Source of the DNA: Chloroflexota bacterium
Lineage (GTDB): Bacteria > Chloroflexota > UBA11872 > VXOZ01
Reading direction: 5' to 3'
NCBI GenBank assembly: GCA_958295775.1
Contig: CATQHC010000002.1
Location: 62,001 to 126,000 of the forward strand
Length of the DNA stretch: 64,000 nt
Below are positions 55,182 through 64,000 of the stretch, piece after piece (the first letter of the stretch is position 1; each line of letters opens with the position of its first letter). Position numbers and translations under genes: made by a program. The notes below the pieces were generated by a model that saw nothing but the letters and a program-made list of their open reading frames with translations, did no database searches and was not told where the DNA came from.

Positions 55182-56771
55182 ATGACGGACCCCATGACCA
55201 AGAAGGAGGAGCGTCGGCTTGCGATTCAAGTCAAACTTGATTCCGCCAAAAGCCAGGATGAACGGAACAGGATGGGGCAGTTTGCCACACCCACGGAACT
55301 TGCCTTGGACATCCTCGAATACGCGAGCAGGCGATTGGTCGAGAGTCCGACGGTACGGTTCATTGACCCGGCCATCGGGACAGGCTCCTTCTTCTCAGCG
55401 CTGCTCAAGGTATTCCCGGCGGGCCGCCTGGCAAGTGCTGTCGGTTACGAAGTCGATCCTCATTACGGCGAGCCAGCGGCAAGACTCTGGAACGAGACAA
55501 TCTTGGATCTTCGCCTAGAAGACTTCACCTTAGCAACGCCGTCTTCGGACAGAGACAGGTTTGACCTATTGATCTGCAATCCGCCCTATGTACGACACCA
55601 CCACATCACCAGCAGCGAGAAACTGCGCCTGAAGGCTCTCACAAAAGAGGCTTGCGGCATCGACATGAACGGGCTTGCCGGCCTGTACTGCTATTTCCTC
55701 GGCCTGTCTCACCGGTGGATGGTTAAGGGTGGATTGGCTGGCTGGCTGATTCCAGGCGAGTTCATGGATGTCAACTACGGCGCGTCGGTAAAGAGCTACC
55801 TTCTGGATAAAGTGACATTACGGCACATTCATCGCTTTGATCCGACCGAAGCGCAGTTCGGGGATGCCCACGTATCTTCGTCGGTAGTTTGGTTCAGCAA
55901 TGACGAACCGCTCCCCAACCACAGAGTGCGCATGACCTATGGCGGCTCACTGCTACAACCAAGGCTGGAAAGGGAGGTGCCAGTAGAAACGCTTCGCCGC
56001 GACCCGAAGTGGACGCGCTACCCGTTGAAAGAGACCTGTGCAGAGTTGCCCTGGCCGACACTCGCTGCATTCTTCGACATCAAGCGCGGACTGGCGACCG
56101 GAAACAACAAGTACTTCATCCTTTCAATCGAAGAGATTGAAGAGAGAGGATTGCCTATTGAGGCGTTCCGCCCCATACTTCCAAGCCCCCGATACCTGCC
56201 CGAAACCGAAATCCTTGCGGACGGTAATGGCAACCCCGTGCTGAGCCGCCGATTGTTTCTCTTGGATTGCCGATTGCCAGAGGAAGAAATCAGGGAGCGG
56301 CTTCCAACGCTGGGAACCTATCTTGAGGAAGGAAAGGCAAAAGGCATAGCAGACCGCTATCTGTGCAGGCACCGGACCCCCTGGTATGCTCAGGAGCGTC
56401 GCCCACCCGCTCCGTTCCTCTGTACGTACCTCGGAAGGAGTGACAAGAAGAACGGTCGGCCATTTCGATTCATCCTCAACCACTCACTGGCGACCGCCCC
56501 CAATGTCTACCTGATGCTGTATCCGAGAAATATCCTTGCAAGGGCTATCGCAGAATCTCCTCACTTGAAGCGTCGGGTTTGGGAGTTCCTTAATCGCATA
56601 GGCTCCAAGGACATGCTGAACGAGGGGAGAGTATATGGTGGAGGTCTGCACAAGCTTGAGCCTAGGGAGTTGGGGAGGGTTCCGGCTGGTGCGCTTGCAG
56701 ACTTTCTGCACGATTCGGGTTGGGAGTACGAACCGATACAGTCGGAGTTGTTCGATTGGGTGTCTAGTTAG
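55182..56771 (+). CDS. N6-adenine DNA methyltransferase, partner of the XamI-like enzyme
   Basis: This 529-residue gamma-type adenine methylase has the SAM motif DPAIGTGSFF (Asp62 onward) and the catalytic NPPY at 133-136. The C-terminal half from about 290 is a target-recognition region, with LATGNNKYFIL as in Eco57I/TaqI-like enzymes. It would protect the host site, probably by methylating adenine in GTCGAC. The ATG follows the restriction gene stop without a gap. The R-M pair is self-contained. Confidence 0.9.
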   Translation: MTDPMTKKEERRLAIQVKLDSAKSQDERNRMGQFATPTELALDILEYASRRLVESPTVRFIDPAIGTGSFFSALLKVFPAGRLASAVGYEVDPHYGEPAARLWNETILDLRLEDFTLATPSSDRDRFDLLICNPPYVRHHHITSSEKLRLKALTKEACGIDMNGLAGLYCYFLGLSHRWMVKGGLAGWLIPGEFMDVNYGASVKSYLLDKVTLRHIHRFDPTEAQFGDAHVSSSVVWFSNDEPLPNHRVRMTYGGSLLQPRLEREVPVETLRRDPKWTRYPLKETCAELPWPTLAAFFDIKRGLATGNNKYFILSIEEIEERGLPIEAFRPILPSPRYLPETEILADGNGNPVLSRRLFLLDCRLPEEEIRERLPTLGTYLEEGKAKGIADRYLCRHRTPWYAQERRPPAPFLCTYLGRSDKKNGRPFRFILNHSLATAPNVYLMLYPRNILARAIAESPHLKRRVWEFLNRIGSKDMLNEGRVYGGGLHKLEPRELGRVPAGALADFLHDSGWEYEPIQSELFDWVSS

Positions 56772-56895
56772 AAAGCCGGCAGCCCAGGCGGGCCTGGCGG
56801 GACTCGACCTATGATACACTGCCAGACGTAGGATCCCTAAGATTTCTTGCTAGACTTTTCGTGTTCAATGTCGAAACCAATGGGAGGTACTCACC

Positions 56896-58569
56896 GTGTC
56901 GAGTATTCAGACCCTGGTTGACGCCAAAGTGCCGATGCGGGACGGCGTTGCCTTATCCGCTGACATCTTCTTGCCAGCCGCCACGGCGCCTGCGCCCACC
57001 GTGCTCGTGCGCACGCCGTACGGCAATAATACGGACTTACACATTGAAAAAGGGCGGCTCTTGGCGAGCCGCGGCTACGCCGCCGTCATTCAGGACGTGC
57101 GCGGACGTTGGGACTCTGACGGTTCGTACTACCCGATGGTAAATGAAGCCGATGACGGATACGACACGTTGGAGTGGATAGCGGGGCAGCCGTGGAGCAC
57201 CGGCAAGGTGGGCATGGCAGGTGGGTCGTACCTTGGCATGACGCAGTGGACGGCTGCTTGGCGGGGCAGCCCGCACCTGACCACTATAGTGCCGCGCGTG
57301 GCGCCATGCGACTTCTATGACTCGCCCGGCTACACCCAAGGCGCGCTGCAGATTGGCGTGCTGGCGACGTGGGGCTCGCGCACCCACGGCCGCACGGCGC
57401 AGAACATCGAGTATGAAGACTGGGGGCGGGCGTTTCGCACGCTGCCTGCCGACAAGATTCCCGCCGCAATTGGGCGTGACTTAGATTTCTGGAAGGACTG
57501 GGTGCGCCATCCCCATTACGACGAGTATTGGGAGCAATACAGCAACAGCGGCAAGTGGCAGGACATTAATGCGCCAGCCTACAACATGGGCGGCTGGTTC
57601 GATCTTTATTCCAAAGCCACATTCGACAACTGGAATGAACTGCGCCTGCACGGCGGCTCGCAGGAAGCGCGGCAGAGCCAGCTCATCATGGGCCCTTGGC
57701 CGCACGCGTTATCCCTTTCGCGGGTAACGGGTCAGTTGGACTTTGGCGCGGATTCCATGGTCGATCTCGATGCCGAGGAGTTGCGCTGGTTTGACTATTG
57801 GCTGAAGGGAGAGCAGAACGGCATCCTCGAGGAACCGCCGCTGCGTCTCTTCATCATGGGGCGCAACGAGTGGCGGAACGAGCATGAGTGGCCGCTCGCA
57901 CGTACCGAATGGCAGCCTTGGTATTTCCACTCCAACGGCGCAGCCAACACGCTCAACGGCGACGGTGGACTCTCCACCGCTGGGCCGGCGGATGAAGCAA
58001 CTGACGGCTTTGTGTACGACCCAACAGCGCCGGTGCCAACGTTGGGCGGCAACAACTGTTGCTCGCCCCACATTGTGCCCTGGGGACCGTACGACCAGCA
58101 GAATATCGAGATGCGCCAGGATGTGTTGTGCTACACCAGCGAGCCGCTGCAAGACGACATGGAAGTTACCGGTCCTATCAAGGTAGTGCTGTACGCGGCT
58201 ACCGATAAGCAGGACACCGACTGGACGGCAAAATTGGTGGACGTGTACCCGGACGGCCGGGCGTTAAGCCTCTGCGACGGCATTGTCCGCGCCCGGTTCC
58301 GCGAAGGGCGTGAATCTTCATCTCTCATCCAAGCCGGAAAAATATATCAATACGAGATCGATCTTTGGGTAATTGGCAACGTCTTCCTCAAGGGACATCG
58401 TTTGCGTGTTGAAATCTCGTCGAGCAACTTTCCCCGCTTCGACCGCAACCTCAATACCGGCAGCGAAAACAATGGACTAGAAGACCGCTGGGAGAAAGCG
58501 CGGCAGACAGTCCACCATAGTAAAGCCTATCCTTCCCACATCCTGCTGCCTGTGATCCCTACCGCATGA
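56896..58569 (+). CDS. CocE/NonD family hydrolase (X-Pro dipeptidyl peptidase-like)
   Basis: This 557-residue alpha/beta hydrolase has the S15-type catalytic domain and a C-terminal jelly-roll. The nucleophile is Ser111 in GGSYLG, and a histidine in MGPWPHA fits the triad. The conserved early segments are MRDGVALSADIFLPA and VLVRTPYG. Possible substrates are esters, amides or peptides (cocaine esterase and glutaryl-7-ACA acylase are relatives). The GTG at 56896 has GGAGG nine bases upstream. No signal peptide is seen. Confidence 0.9.
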   Translation: MSSIQTLVDAKVPMRDGVALSADIFLPAATAPAPTVLVRTPYGNNTDLHIEKGRLLASRGYAAVIQDVRGRWDSDGSYYPMVNEADDGYDTLEWIAGQPWSTGKVGMAGGSYLGMTQWTAAWRGSPHLTTIVPRVAPCDFYDSPGYTQGALQIGVLATWGSRTHGRTAQNIEYEDWGRAFRTLPADKIPAAIGRDLDFWKDWVRHPHYDEYWEQYSNSGKWQDINAPAYNMGGWFDLYSKATFDNWNELRLHGGSQEARQSQLIMGPWPHALSLSRVTGQLDFGADSMVDLDAEELRWFDYWLKGEQNGILEEPPLRLFIMGRNEWRNEHEWPLARTEWQPWYFHSNGAANTLNGDGGLSTAGPADEATDGFVYDPTAPVPTLGGNNCCSPHIVPWGPYDQQNIEMRQDVLCYTSEPLQDDMEVTGPIKVVLYAATDKQDTDWTAKLVDVYPDGRALSLCDGIVRARFREGRESSSLIQAGKIYQYEIDLWVIGNVFLKGHRLRVEISSSNFPRFDRNLNTGSENNGLEDRWEKARQTVHHSKAYPSHILLPVIPTA

Positions 58570-58646
58570 GACGTGCCTCTAGGTGAAAGCAGGGCGTACG
58601 CAGAAGATTGCAGGCGGCTCTTGGAGCTACCGCTGTAGAATTGCAG

Positions 58647-58674
58647 AGGGGCAGAGCGTGATCGCTCTGCCCCT
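58647..58674. terminator. Terminator between the CocE-like gene and ftsZ
   Basis: A perfect 12-bp stem (AGGGGCAGAGCG, CGCTCTGCCCCT) around TGAT, followed by TCATTCTCTTT, lies between the two convergent genes and may serve both. Confidence 0.85.
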
Positions 58675-58708
58675 TCATTCTCTTTCGTTACGCCAACCGC
58701 GACGGCAC

Positions 58709-59896
58709 TTAGCGTTCCTGGCGATTGATCCGCTTGCGCAGGAATGTCGGTACTTCGAGGTCGAGGTCCGTCTCCCCTTCATCCAGTTCATCTTGGCTGA
58801 TGGGAACGACCGCAGGACGACCTCCCGAGTCCGGACTGCGTGGTTCGACAGTGCTGCGTATATTACTGCGGCGGATGTCTTGCTCGTCAAAGCCGGTGGC
58901 AATGACAGTGATTTGAATATCGGAACTCATATTCTCTTCAATCACCGAACCGAAAATTATCTGCGCATCCGGGTCCGCCGCGTTAGAGATGATTTCAGCG
59001 GCTTGCGAGACCTCATGGAGGCTCATGTCCGGCCCGCCGGTGAAGTTTAGCAAGATGCCCTTGGCGCCATCTATCGACATTTCAAGCAGCGGATTTGCCA
59101 AGGCATCGCGCATGGCGTCAGAGGCGCGATTCTCGCCGCTGCCATAGCCAATGGCCATGTAGGCAGTGCCGGAGTTCTGCATGATCGCCTTTACATCGTT
59201 GAAGTCGAGATTGATGAGGCCGGGTTGCGTAATGAGATCGGCAATCCCTTGCACAGCTTGGCGCAAGACCTCATCCGCCAACCGAAATGCCTCGGTAATG
59301 GGCGTATTTTTGGGAGCGATCTCAAGAATCTTGTCGTTTGGAATGGTGATGAGCGTATCCACATGTTCGCGAAGTTTGCGAATGCCCTCTTCGCTAATGC
59401 GTCTGCGCGGAACACCCTCCCAGGAAAACGGCCTTGTGACAACGCCGACCGTGAGAGCGGCAGTATTACGGGAGATTTCACCTATTACTGGCGCGGAGCC
59501 CGTACCGGTCCCGCCACCCATGCCCACGGCAATGAACACCATGTCCGAGCCGCGGAGCGCATCCTGCAACTCTTCGTAGGCTTCCTCTGCGGCTTTCTCT
59601 CCAACCTCAGGCTTGCCGCCCGCGCCAAGGCCTTTGGTGAGCTTATCGCCGATGCGGATTTGCCGCTCGGCTTGCGAGCTCATCAGGGTCTGCGCGTCGG
59701 TGTTCACGGCAATGAACTCAACACCACTAACCCCACTCTCGATCATACGGTCAACCGCATTGCCGCCGGCGCCACCGGCGCCAACCACTTTGATCTGAGC
59801 CCAAGATTCCTGTCTCTCTCTTGGATCCGATCTTGCCGGATCGCTACCGGCACTCGACGGAAGTCGAGAAATGCGGTTATCTGCACCATTAGCCAT
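58709..59896 (-). CDS. ftsZ: Cell division GTPase FtsZ
   Basis: This 395-residue tubulin homologue forms the division ring. The tubulin signature GGGTGTG is at 127-133, and the T7 loop contains [11 protein letters not shown]. After a flexible linker the tail ends [19 protein letters not shown], the peptide that binds FtsA. The N-terminal extension of about 32 residues before the core is longer than in E. coli. I chose the ATG at 59896; a GTG at 59905 is in frame. ftsA lies 21 bases upstream. Confidence 0.97.
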   Translation of the reverse strand: MANGADNRISRLPSSAGSDPARSDPRERQESWAQIKVVGAGGAGGNAVDRMIESGVSGVEFIAVNTDAQTLMSSQAERQIRIGDKLTKGLGAGGKPEVGEKAAEEAYEELQDALRGSDMVFIAVGMGGGTGTGSAPVIGEISRNTAALTVGVVTRPFSWEGVPRRRISEEGIRKLREHVDTLITIPNDKILEIAPKNTPITEAFRLADEVLRQAVQGIADLITQPGLINLDFNDVKAIMQNSGTAYMAIGYGSGENRASDAMRDALANPLLEMSIDGAKGILLNFTGGPDMSLHEVSQAAEIISNAADPDAQIIFGSVIEENMSSDIQITVIATGFDEQDIRRSNIRSTVEPRSPDSGGRPAVVPISQDELDEGETDLDLEVPTFLRKRINRQER

Positions 59897-59916
59897 GCGC
59901 ACCACCCTGCATTAAA

Positions 59917-61158
59917 TTAACTCATTGGGATAAACGATCGCACTAGCGATCCAAGTCTCGCTGCCATAGTCCCAAGGGCAGCGCCAATAGGGGGCTGCGA
60001 CCGCGCCTGTTGCAGTTTCGCAGCGTACATGGTCAAGCCTACGCTGGTTGCAAACTCCGGTCGCCGAATATCCTCACTCATTCCCCTCATCGCTGGGACA
60101 ATCCCCTGTCTCGCGGGTAGTCCGAGCACCGCCGTCGCCAATTCTTCCAGCCCTTGCAGTTCCGAACCGCCGCCGGTAAACACGACACCTGCCGGCAGGA
60201 CATCGAAATGCCCGGTACGCCGGATCTCGTCTTTTATGAGCTCCAGGAGTTCTTCCATTCGCGCCACGACTATAGTGGCGAGATCCCGTTGCTCAAACAT
60301 TGTCCACCTACCGGGATAGAAACCCGGTGCGTCAATTTCCGCTTGATCGTCAAGTGCTCCTTCACCAACGGTAGCGTACTGCAATTTGATTTCTTCCGCA
60401 ACATCCTGTGGGAGCCTAAACCCATATGAAATGTCTTTAGTAATATTTATACCGCCAAGCGGGATACTGGCAGTATGCCACGGAACGCCGTCTGTGTAGA
60501 GCACCATGTCAGTGGTGCCGCCCCCAATGTCCACGACCACGACCCCGAGCTGCTTTTCCTGTTCCGAGAGCACTGCCTCGGCAGCAGCGAGCGCCTGGGC
60601 GGTGAGATCACTGTCCACTGCGAGTTCTGCAGCATTTACGCAGGACGTAAGGTTGCGGATCGGGCCGACGTCGCCGGTTACCAAATGGACTTCCGCTCCG
60701 AGCACATGTCCGTACATACCGGCAGGGTCACGTATTCCCTCAGTGCCATCCAGCATGTAGCTTACGGGAAATGCCGTCAGGACTTGCCGATCATCCGGTA
60801 TTGACGACCGCTCCGCCATGTCCAAGACGTGCTCGATCTCAGCAGGCGTAATCGCGCCTCTGGCTCGTTTCACAACTGTCTCAACCCGCACAATCTGCGA
60901 GCTGATGTTGCACCCACTCACACCCAAGTGTGTAGCAAGCGGCATATGACCGAGCGACTGCCGCAGCGATTGTAGGCAAGCCTGAACTGAACCGGTGGTT
61001 GCCTCCATATCGATCACGGCGCCACGCATCAAGCCATTGGTTGGTGCGATGCCTGCGCCCTTGACCCGCAAGTAGCCACCGGGATCAATATCACAAGCGA
61101 GCGCGCGTGTCTTGGTGGTGCCGACGTCAAGGCTGACGAGAAGGTTGTTCTTAGCCAA
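59917..61158 (-). CDS. ftsA: Cell division protein FtsA
   Basis: This 413-residue actin-like ATPase anchors FtsZ to the membrane. The phosphate-1 motif is SLDVGTTKTRAL, phosphate-2 is VVDIGGGTTDMVLY, and the adenosine motif is VFTGGGSELQGL. The 1C domain lies between (about 85-165). The C-terminal end forms an amphipathic helix (RLGSLVRSFIP) for membrane binding. The start is a TTG at 61158. It is next to ftsZ and has its own upstream promoter. Confidence 0.95.
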   Translation of the reverse strand: MAKNNLLVSLDVGTTKTRALACDIDPGGYLRVKGAGIAPTNGLMRGAVIDMEATTGSVQACLQSLRQSLGHMPLATHLGVSGCNISSQIVRVETVVKRARGAITPAEIEHVLDMAERSSIPDDRQVLTAFPVSYMLDGTEGIRDPAGMYGHVLGAEVHLVTGDVGPIRNLTSCVNAAELAVDSDLTAQALAAAEAVLSEQEKQLGVVVVDIGGGTTDMVLYTDGVPWHTASIPLGGINITKDISYGFRLPQDVAEEIKLQYATVGEGALDDQAEIDAPGFYPGRWTMFEQRDLATIVVARMEELLELIKDEIRRTGHFDVLPAGVVFTGGGSELQGLEELATAVLGLPARQGIVPAMRGMSEDIRRPEFATSVGLTMYAAKLQQARSQPPIGAALGTMAARLGSLVRSFIPMS

Positions 61159-61194
61159 TATCCACTAACTACCTCTTAGGAAAGTAATGCCTAC

Positions 61195-61223
61195 ATTATA
61201 CTTTGGAAGACTCTGATTCGCAA
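61195..61223 (-). promoter_or_regulatory. Sigma-70-type promoter upstream of ftsA
   Basis: On the minus strand, -35 TTGCGA (61218-61223) and -10 TATAAT (61195-61200) are exactly 17 bases apart. The -10 lies 36 bases before the ftsA start. It can drive ftsA and ftsZ independently of ftsQ. Confidence 0.7.
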
Positions 61224-61269
61224 ATCTCGAATAGTCTCGCTGTCAAGAGTTAACTTTGTCTATTTGGCA

Positions 61270-62067
61270 TCAAAGCTTGAATGTTGGGCTCTTGCTGGGC
61301 TGTAAGTCAATTTCAGATAGCACGAGCTGTCGTTCTTGGGCAACGCTGAGTACGGTCAACAGTTCTTGCGTTTTTTCAACAATCCGGCTGGCATTGCCAT
61401 AAATGGCTATCCAACCATCCTCCGAAACTACAGATAGTCCCTCTTTCGCGGAATAGCGAAACGACTTGACATTTATTCCGGCAAGAGCCAAGAGATCGTG
61501 CAGCATGAACGCCATCTGCACAGCGCTGGGGTCCACGCGGTCACCGTAGCGGAATGGGATGCCTGTATGATCGACAATCGTAACCGAGAGTTTCGGCGCA
61601 TCGTCGCTGCCAAGGATCTCACCCTCTCGCGATATCAGGAAGACATTGCCATCGGCAATCCACCGGGCTTCCGGTTGACGTTCCGCCATCTCAACAATTG
61701 CCTGGCCGGGAAGCACGAGAAAGAGTCGCGCATCCGCTACTGCAGGCAGTCGCGCAATCTCTCCGGTCACTTGATGTGGATCAAGCAAGAAGATCGACTG
61801 ACCTACAAGCCCGGTGAAGGATTGGATGCGCACGAGAGAATAATCACCGGCAAGCGTAGGCGGTGTGATTCGCCGAATTTCCACAATAGAAACTTCAAAT
61901 TCAGGTGACGAAAGGATACCCCAGAGGGCAAGTGAGACCAGGGATCCCACCACCAACGAAATCCAGCGGTGGCCGAAGCTGCGCACGCCCCGGCCTACCC
62001 AGCGCAATGCTCGTCCTATTTGGCCGAACAATCCGGGTGTGTCATGTCTTTGCACTACCGCTGCCAT
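61270..62067 (-). CDS. ftsQ: FtsQ-like cell division protein
   Basis: This 265-residue protein has a short cytoplasmic part, one membrane segment (about residues 37-56) and an extracytoplasmic POTRA domain (about 60-130) with a beta domain, as in FtsQ/DivIB. It links early and late division proteins. The homology fits the ATG at 62067 (MAAVVQRHD). A frame continues upstream through insertion-sequence DNA to a GTG at 62232, giving a longer chimeric start, but without support. The insertion sequence ends nine bases before the ATG. Confidence 0.85.
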   Translation of the reverse strand: MAAVVQRHDTPGLFGQIGRALRWVGRGVRSFGHRWISLVVGSLVSLALWGILSSPEFEVSIVEIRRITPPTLAGDYSLVRIQSFTGLVGQSIFLLDPHQVTGEIARLPAVADARLFLVLPGQAIVEMAERQPEARWIADGNVFLISREGEILGSDDAPKLSVTIVDHTGIPFRYGDRVDPSAVQMAFMLHDLLALAGINVKSFRYSAKEGLSVVSEDGWIAIYGNASRIVEKTQELLTVLSVAQERQLVLSEIDLQPSKSPTFKL

Positions 62068-62071
62068 CGTT

Positions 62072-63265
62072 CTAGGAAAGGTCTGAACAACTCTGTGTAG
62101 GCTTGGTGTTAGTGGTGTGTGCGGGATTATGGGGCGTTTTGGGGTGTGTTTTGGCGTTTCGGTGGGGCTGTTTTGCCCGTGTTTTGGCGCTGCTGGGAGC
62201 GTTTTTCGCTCCCGCTCGTGTTTTGGGCGCACTACTGCCGTGTCACGCAGTCACGTAGCGTGCGGCCGTCACCACATTGGTCAGCCCCAGCAGCAACGCC
62301 AGCCGTTGCGTGTTCTTGGACAGACCCCGGTAGCGCACCGTGGCGTAGCCGAAGTGCCGCTTCACCCACAGGAACGGATGTTCGACCTTGGCTCTGACTG
62401 ACGCTTTGCGCTGCTCGGCCAGCGCCGCCGCGCTCTCAGGCGCCAGTTGCCGCCGCTGCCCCGGCTTGAGCGCCACCTGCCACGCTACCGCGCGCCCCTG
62501 ATGCTCCAGCCGCTTCTGCACGCCGATGTACCCGGCGTCTCCCCACACCTGCTGCTCCCCACCGTGCAGCAACGCTCCCGCTTGCGTCACGTCGTGCACG
62601 TTGGCCGCTGTGGTGCTGAAGCTGTGCACGAGCCCCGTCTGTGCGTCGGCGCCGATGTGCAGCTTCATTCCAAAGTAATACTGGTTCCCCTTCTTCACCT
62701 GCCGCATCTCCGGGTCCCGCTGCCCTTCGCGGTTCTTGGTCGATGTCGGCGCTGCGATGATGGTCGCGTCCACGACCGTCCCTGCCCGCAGCCGCAAGCC
62801 TTGCCTCGCCAGATGCGCGTTGATCTCCGCCAACAACCCCTCTCCCAACCGATGCTGCTCCAGCAAATGCCGAAAGTGCAGGATCGTCGTCTCGTCCGGC
62901 AGCGCTGCCGACAGCCGCAGCCCCACGAACCGCCGCACCGGTTCCACCTCGTACAGCATGTCCTCCATCCCAGGATCACTCAGATTGTAGAACAACTGCA
63001 CGCAGTGTACCCGCAGCATTACCGACAAAGGATACGGCCGCCGCCCACGCCCCGCCTTGGGATAGTACGGCGCGATACGCGCCTCCATCTCCGCCCACGG
63101 GAGCAACGCGTCCATGCGCTCCAAGAACTTCTCCCGCCGGGTCTTCCGCTTCTTCTGCGCGTACTCCAACTCGGCAAACGTCGGCTGCTCCATTCCCCAT
63201 CTCCTCGCCATAAGCTGCTTTCTTGCTATCATACTATGCCAAGGGCTTGTTCAGAGTTTTCCTAG
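62072..63265 (-). mobile_element. IS5-family insertion sequence between murB and ftsQ
   Basis: The element spans 62076-63261 (1,186 bases). Its ends are inverted repeats that begin GAAAGGTCTGAACAA and GAAAACTCTGAACAA (13 of 15 match). Both are flanked by the direct repeat CTAG (62072-62075 and 63262-63265), the YTAR-type four-base duplication known from the IS5 family. The right duplication contains the murB stop codon. It carries one intact transposase gene on the minus strand. A GGGAGCG/CGCTCCC hairpin around five bases at 62195-62213 lies after the transposase gene. Confidence 0.92.
62243..63193 (-). CDS. IS5-family transposase
   Basis: This 316-residue DDE enzyme has the IS5 N-terminal part (MEQPTFAELEYAQKKRK) with RMDALLPWAEMEARIAPYYP, then the catalytic domain with VVDATIIAAP, GDAGYIGVQKR and VEHPFLWVKRHFGY, which hold the two aspartates and the glutamate. 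The ATG at 63193 has GGAGATGGGGA upstream; longer in-frame starts exist at 63232. The frame is intact, so the element may still move. Confidence 0.92.
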   Translation of the reverse strand: MEQPTFAELEYAQKKRKTRREKFLERMDALLPWAEMEARIAPYYPKAGRGRRPYPLSVMLRVHCVQLFYNLSDPGMEDMLYEVEPVRRFVGLRLSAALPDETTILHFRHLLEQHRLGEGLLAEINAHLARQGLRLRAGTVVDATIIAAPTSTKNREGQRDPEMRQVKKGNQYYFGMKLHIGADAQTGLVHSFSTTAANVHDVTQAGALLHGGEQQVWGDAGYIGVQKRLEHQGRAVAWQVALKPGQRRQLAPESAAALAEQRKASVRAKVEHPFLWVKRHFGYATVRYRGLSKNTQRLALLLGLTNVVTAARYVTA

Positions 63266-64000
63266 ATTCCCCAATCGCCAAAGAACTCCACCTCGCGCCG
63301 GAGCGTAACGTGCAGACGGGACTTCACGGCTTCTTCTATTTCCTCAATGAGCCCGGCCACGTCAGCCGCGGTCGCAGCGCCACCATTTATGATGAAGTTG
63401 GTGTGCATTTCGGATACGTGTGCTCCTCCTCTTTTTCTGCCCCGCATGCCCGCTGCATCGATGAGCTTCCACGCACTGTGTCCGGGAGGGTTGCGAAATA
63501 CGGACCCCGAGCTCGGCGCGGTGGGTTGTGTGCGGTGCCGCGTTTGCAACCGCTCTGTGATCGTTGCAAGAATCCGGTCTGCATCTCCTCGCACCATACG
63601 CAATTCGGCCCCAAGCACCACTGCGCAACCGGGGTTTTCCTTGATTGAACTCGTCCGATAGCCGTAGCGTAATTCATCGGACGTCATCCAGCGTTCGCCG
63701 TGTCTATCGACCACACGTACACGGGAAACTGAGTCCGCCGCGGTCCAACCGTAGGCGCCGGCATTGTTCACTACCGCTCCACCAATCGTACCCGGTATTG
63801 TCGCAGCTCCTTCCAGACCGGAAAGCCCCAGGTCTGCGGTCCAGCGCGCAGTGCTAATGAGCGAGCAGCCCGCGTCTGTCCAAATTGATATGCCGTCATC
63901 GCACAGCTTGCGTTTCCCGCCATGATTTCGAATTACCAGGCTGCGGATGCCGGCCTGAGCAGCAATGAGATTTGTACCGTCTCCGATAACTCGGAACGGA
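63262..64000 (-). CDS. murB: UDP-N-acetylenolpyruvoylglucosamine reductase (5' end outside the window)
   Basis: This flavoenzyme makes UDP-MurNAc for peptidoglycan. The partial gene gives 245 residues: the FAD site VIGDGTNLIAAQAG, LSGLEGAATIPGTIGGAVVNNAGAYG at the core (quoted in two parts because of length: GLEGAATIPGT and GGAVVNNAGAYG), YGYRTSSIK, GSVFRNPPG and SEMHTNFIINGG with the catalytic glutamate. The stop codon TAG lies inside the CTAG duplication caused by the adjacent IS5 element. Its gene order with ftsQ, ftsA and ftsZ is the normal division cluster. Confidence 0.95.
   Translation of the reverse strand, partial: PFRVIGDGTNLIAAQAGIRSLVIRNHGGKRKLCDDGISIWTDAGCSLISTARWTADLGLSGLEGAATIPGTIGGAVVNNAGAYGWTAADSVSRVRVVDRHGERWMTSDELRYGYRTSSIKENPGCAVVLGAELRMVRGDADRILATITERLQTRHRTQPTAPSSGSVFRNPPGHSAWKLIDAAGMRGRKRGGAHVSEMHTNFIINGGAATAADVAGLIEEIEEAVKSRLHVTLRREVEFFGDWGI

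Overview
The window is a bacterial chromosome segment of fairly high GC with dense gene packing and many GTG and TTG starts. The gene set points to a monoderm member of Chloroflexota, possibly a marine or sponge-associated lineage. Pointers are the HtpX-PspAB pair, tandem FemAB-type enzymes, a murB-ftsQ-ftsA-ftsZ cluster, an M81 metallopeptidase, a CocE-type hydrolase and an enolase-superfamily enzyme. The phylum is an inference from gene content; no rRNA is present.

Layout. 1-8,000: prfA-prmC, a mannonate-dehydratase-like enzyme, tRNA-Arg(TCG), an ABC-2 drug or lipid exporter pair and an orphan peptide-binding lipoprotein. 8,200-12,300: an AT-richer, horizontally acquired-looking operon of three overlapping genes, a DruA-like DUF4338 protein, a NurA nuclease and a HerA/DUF87 helicase, which is the best candidate here for a novel anti-phage system. 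12,368-14,615: a small membrane protein, an IS30-family element and a 46-bp minisatellite. 14,756-16,390: moeA carrying a 122-residue insert made of intergenic palindromic repeats. 16,700-27,200: housekeeping and transport genes, including a heterodimeric ABC exporter. 27,200-29,700: rdgB, dnaA, trxA. 29,800-38,000: polyamine synthase-like protein, lgt, aminotransferase/nitrilase pair, chromate transporter, aldo/keto reductase, hisS. 38,000-42,600: yggS-yggT-yggU-hisS operon, htpX-pspAB, sugar ABC ATPase. 42,800-53,760: GH4 glycosidase, FemAB pair, bactofilin-like membrane protein, menaquinone-type genes (polyprenyl synthase, ubiE), tatD, metG. 54,080-56,771: a XamI-type restriction-modification system with a possible leader peptide. 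56,896-58,569: CocE-type hydrolase. 58,709-64,000: ftsZ, ftsA, ftsQ and murB on the minus strand, with an IS5-family element inserted exactly at the murB-ftsQ junction.

How the pieces fit. The housekeeping genes form short operons (yggS-yggT-yggU-hisS; metG-tatD-polyprenyl synthase; murB-ftsQ-ftsA-ftsZ). The accessory genes sit in two separate defence loci. Repeats and two insertion sequences have modified coding DNA: the moeA insert, and the IS5-type element that separates ftsQ from its ancestral upstream sequence while ftsA retains its own promoter.
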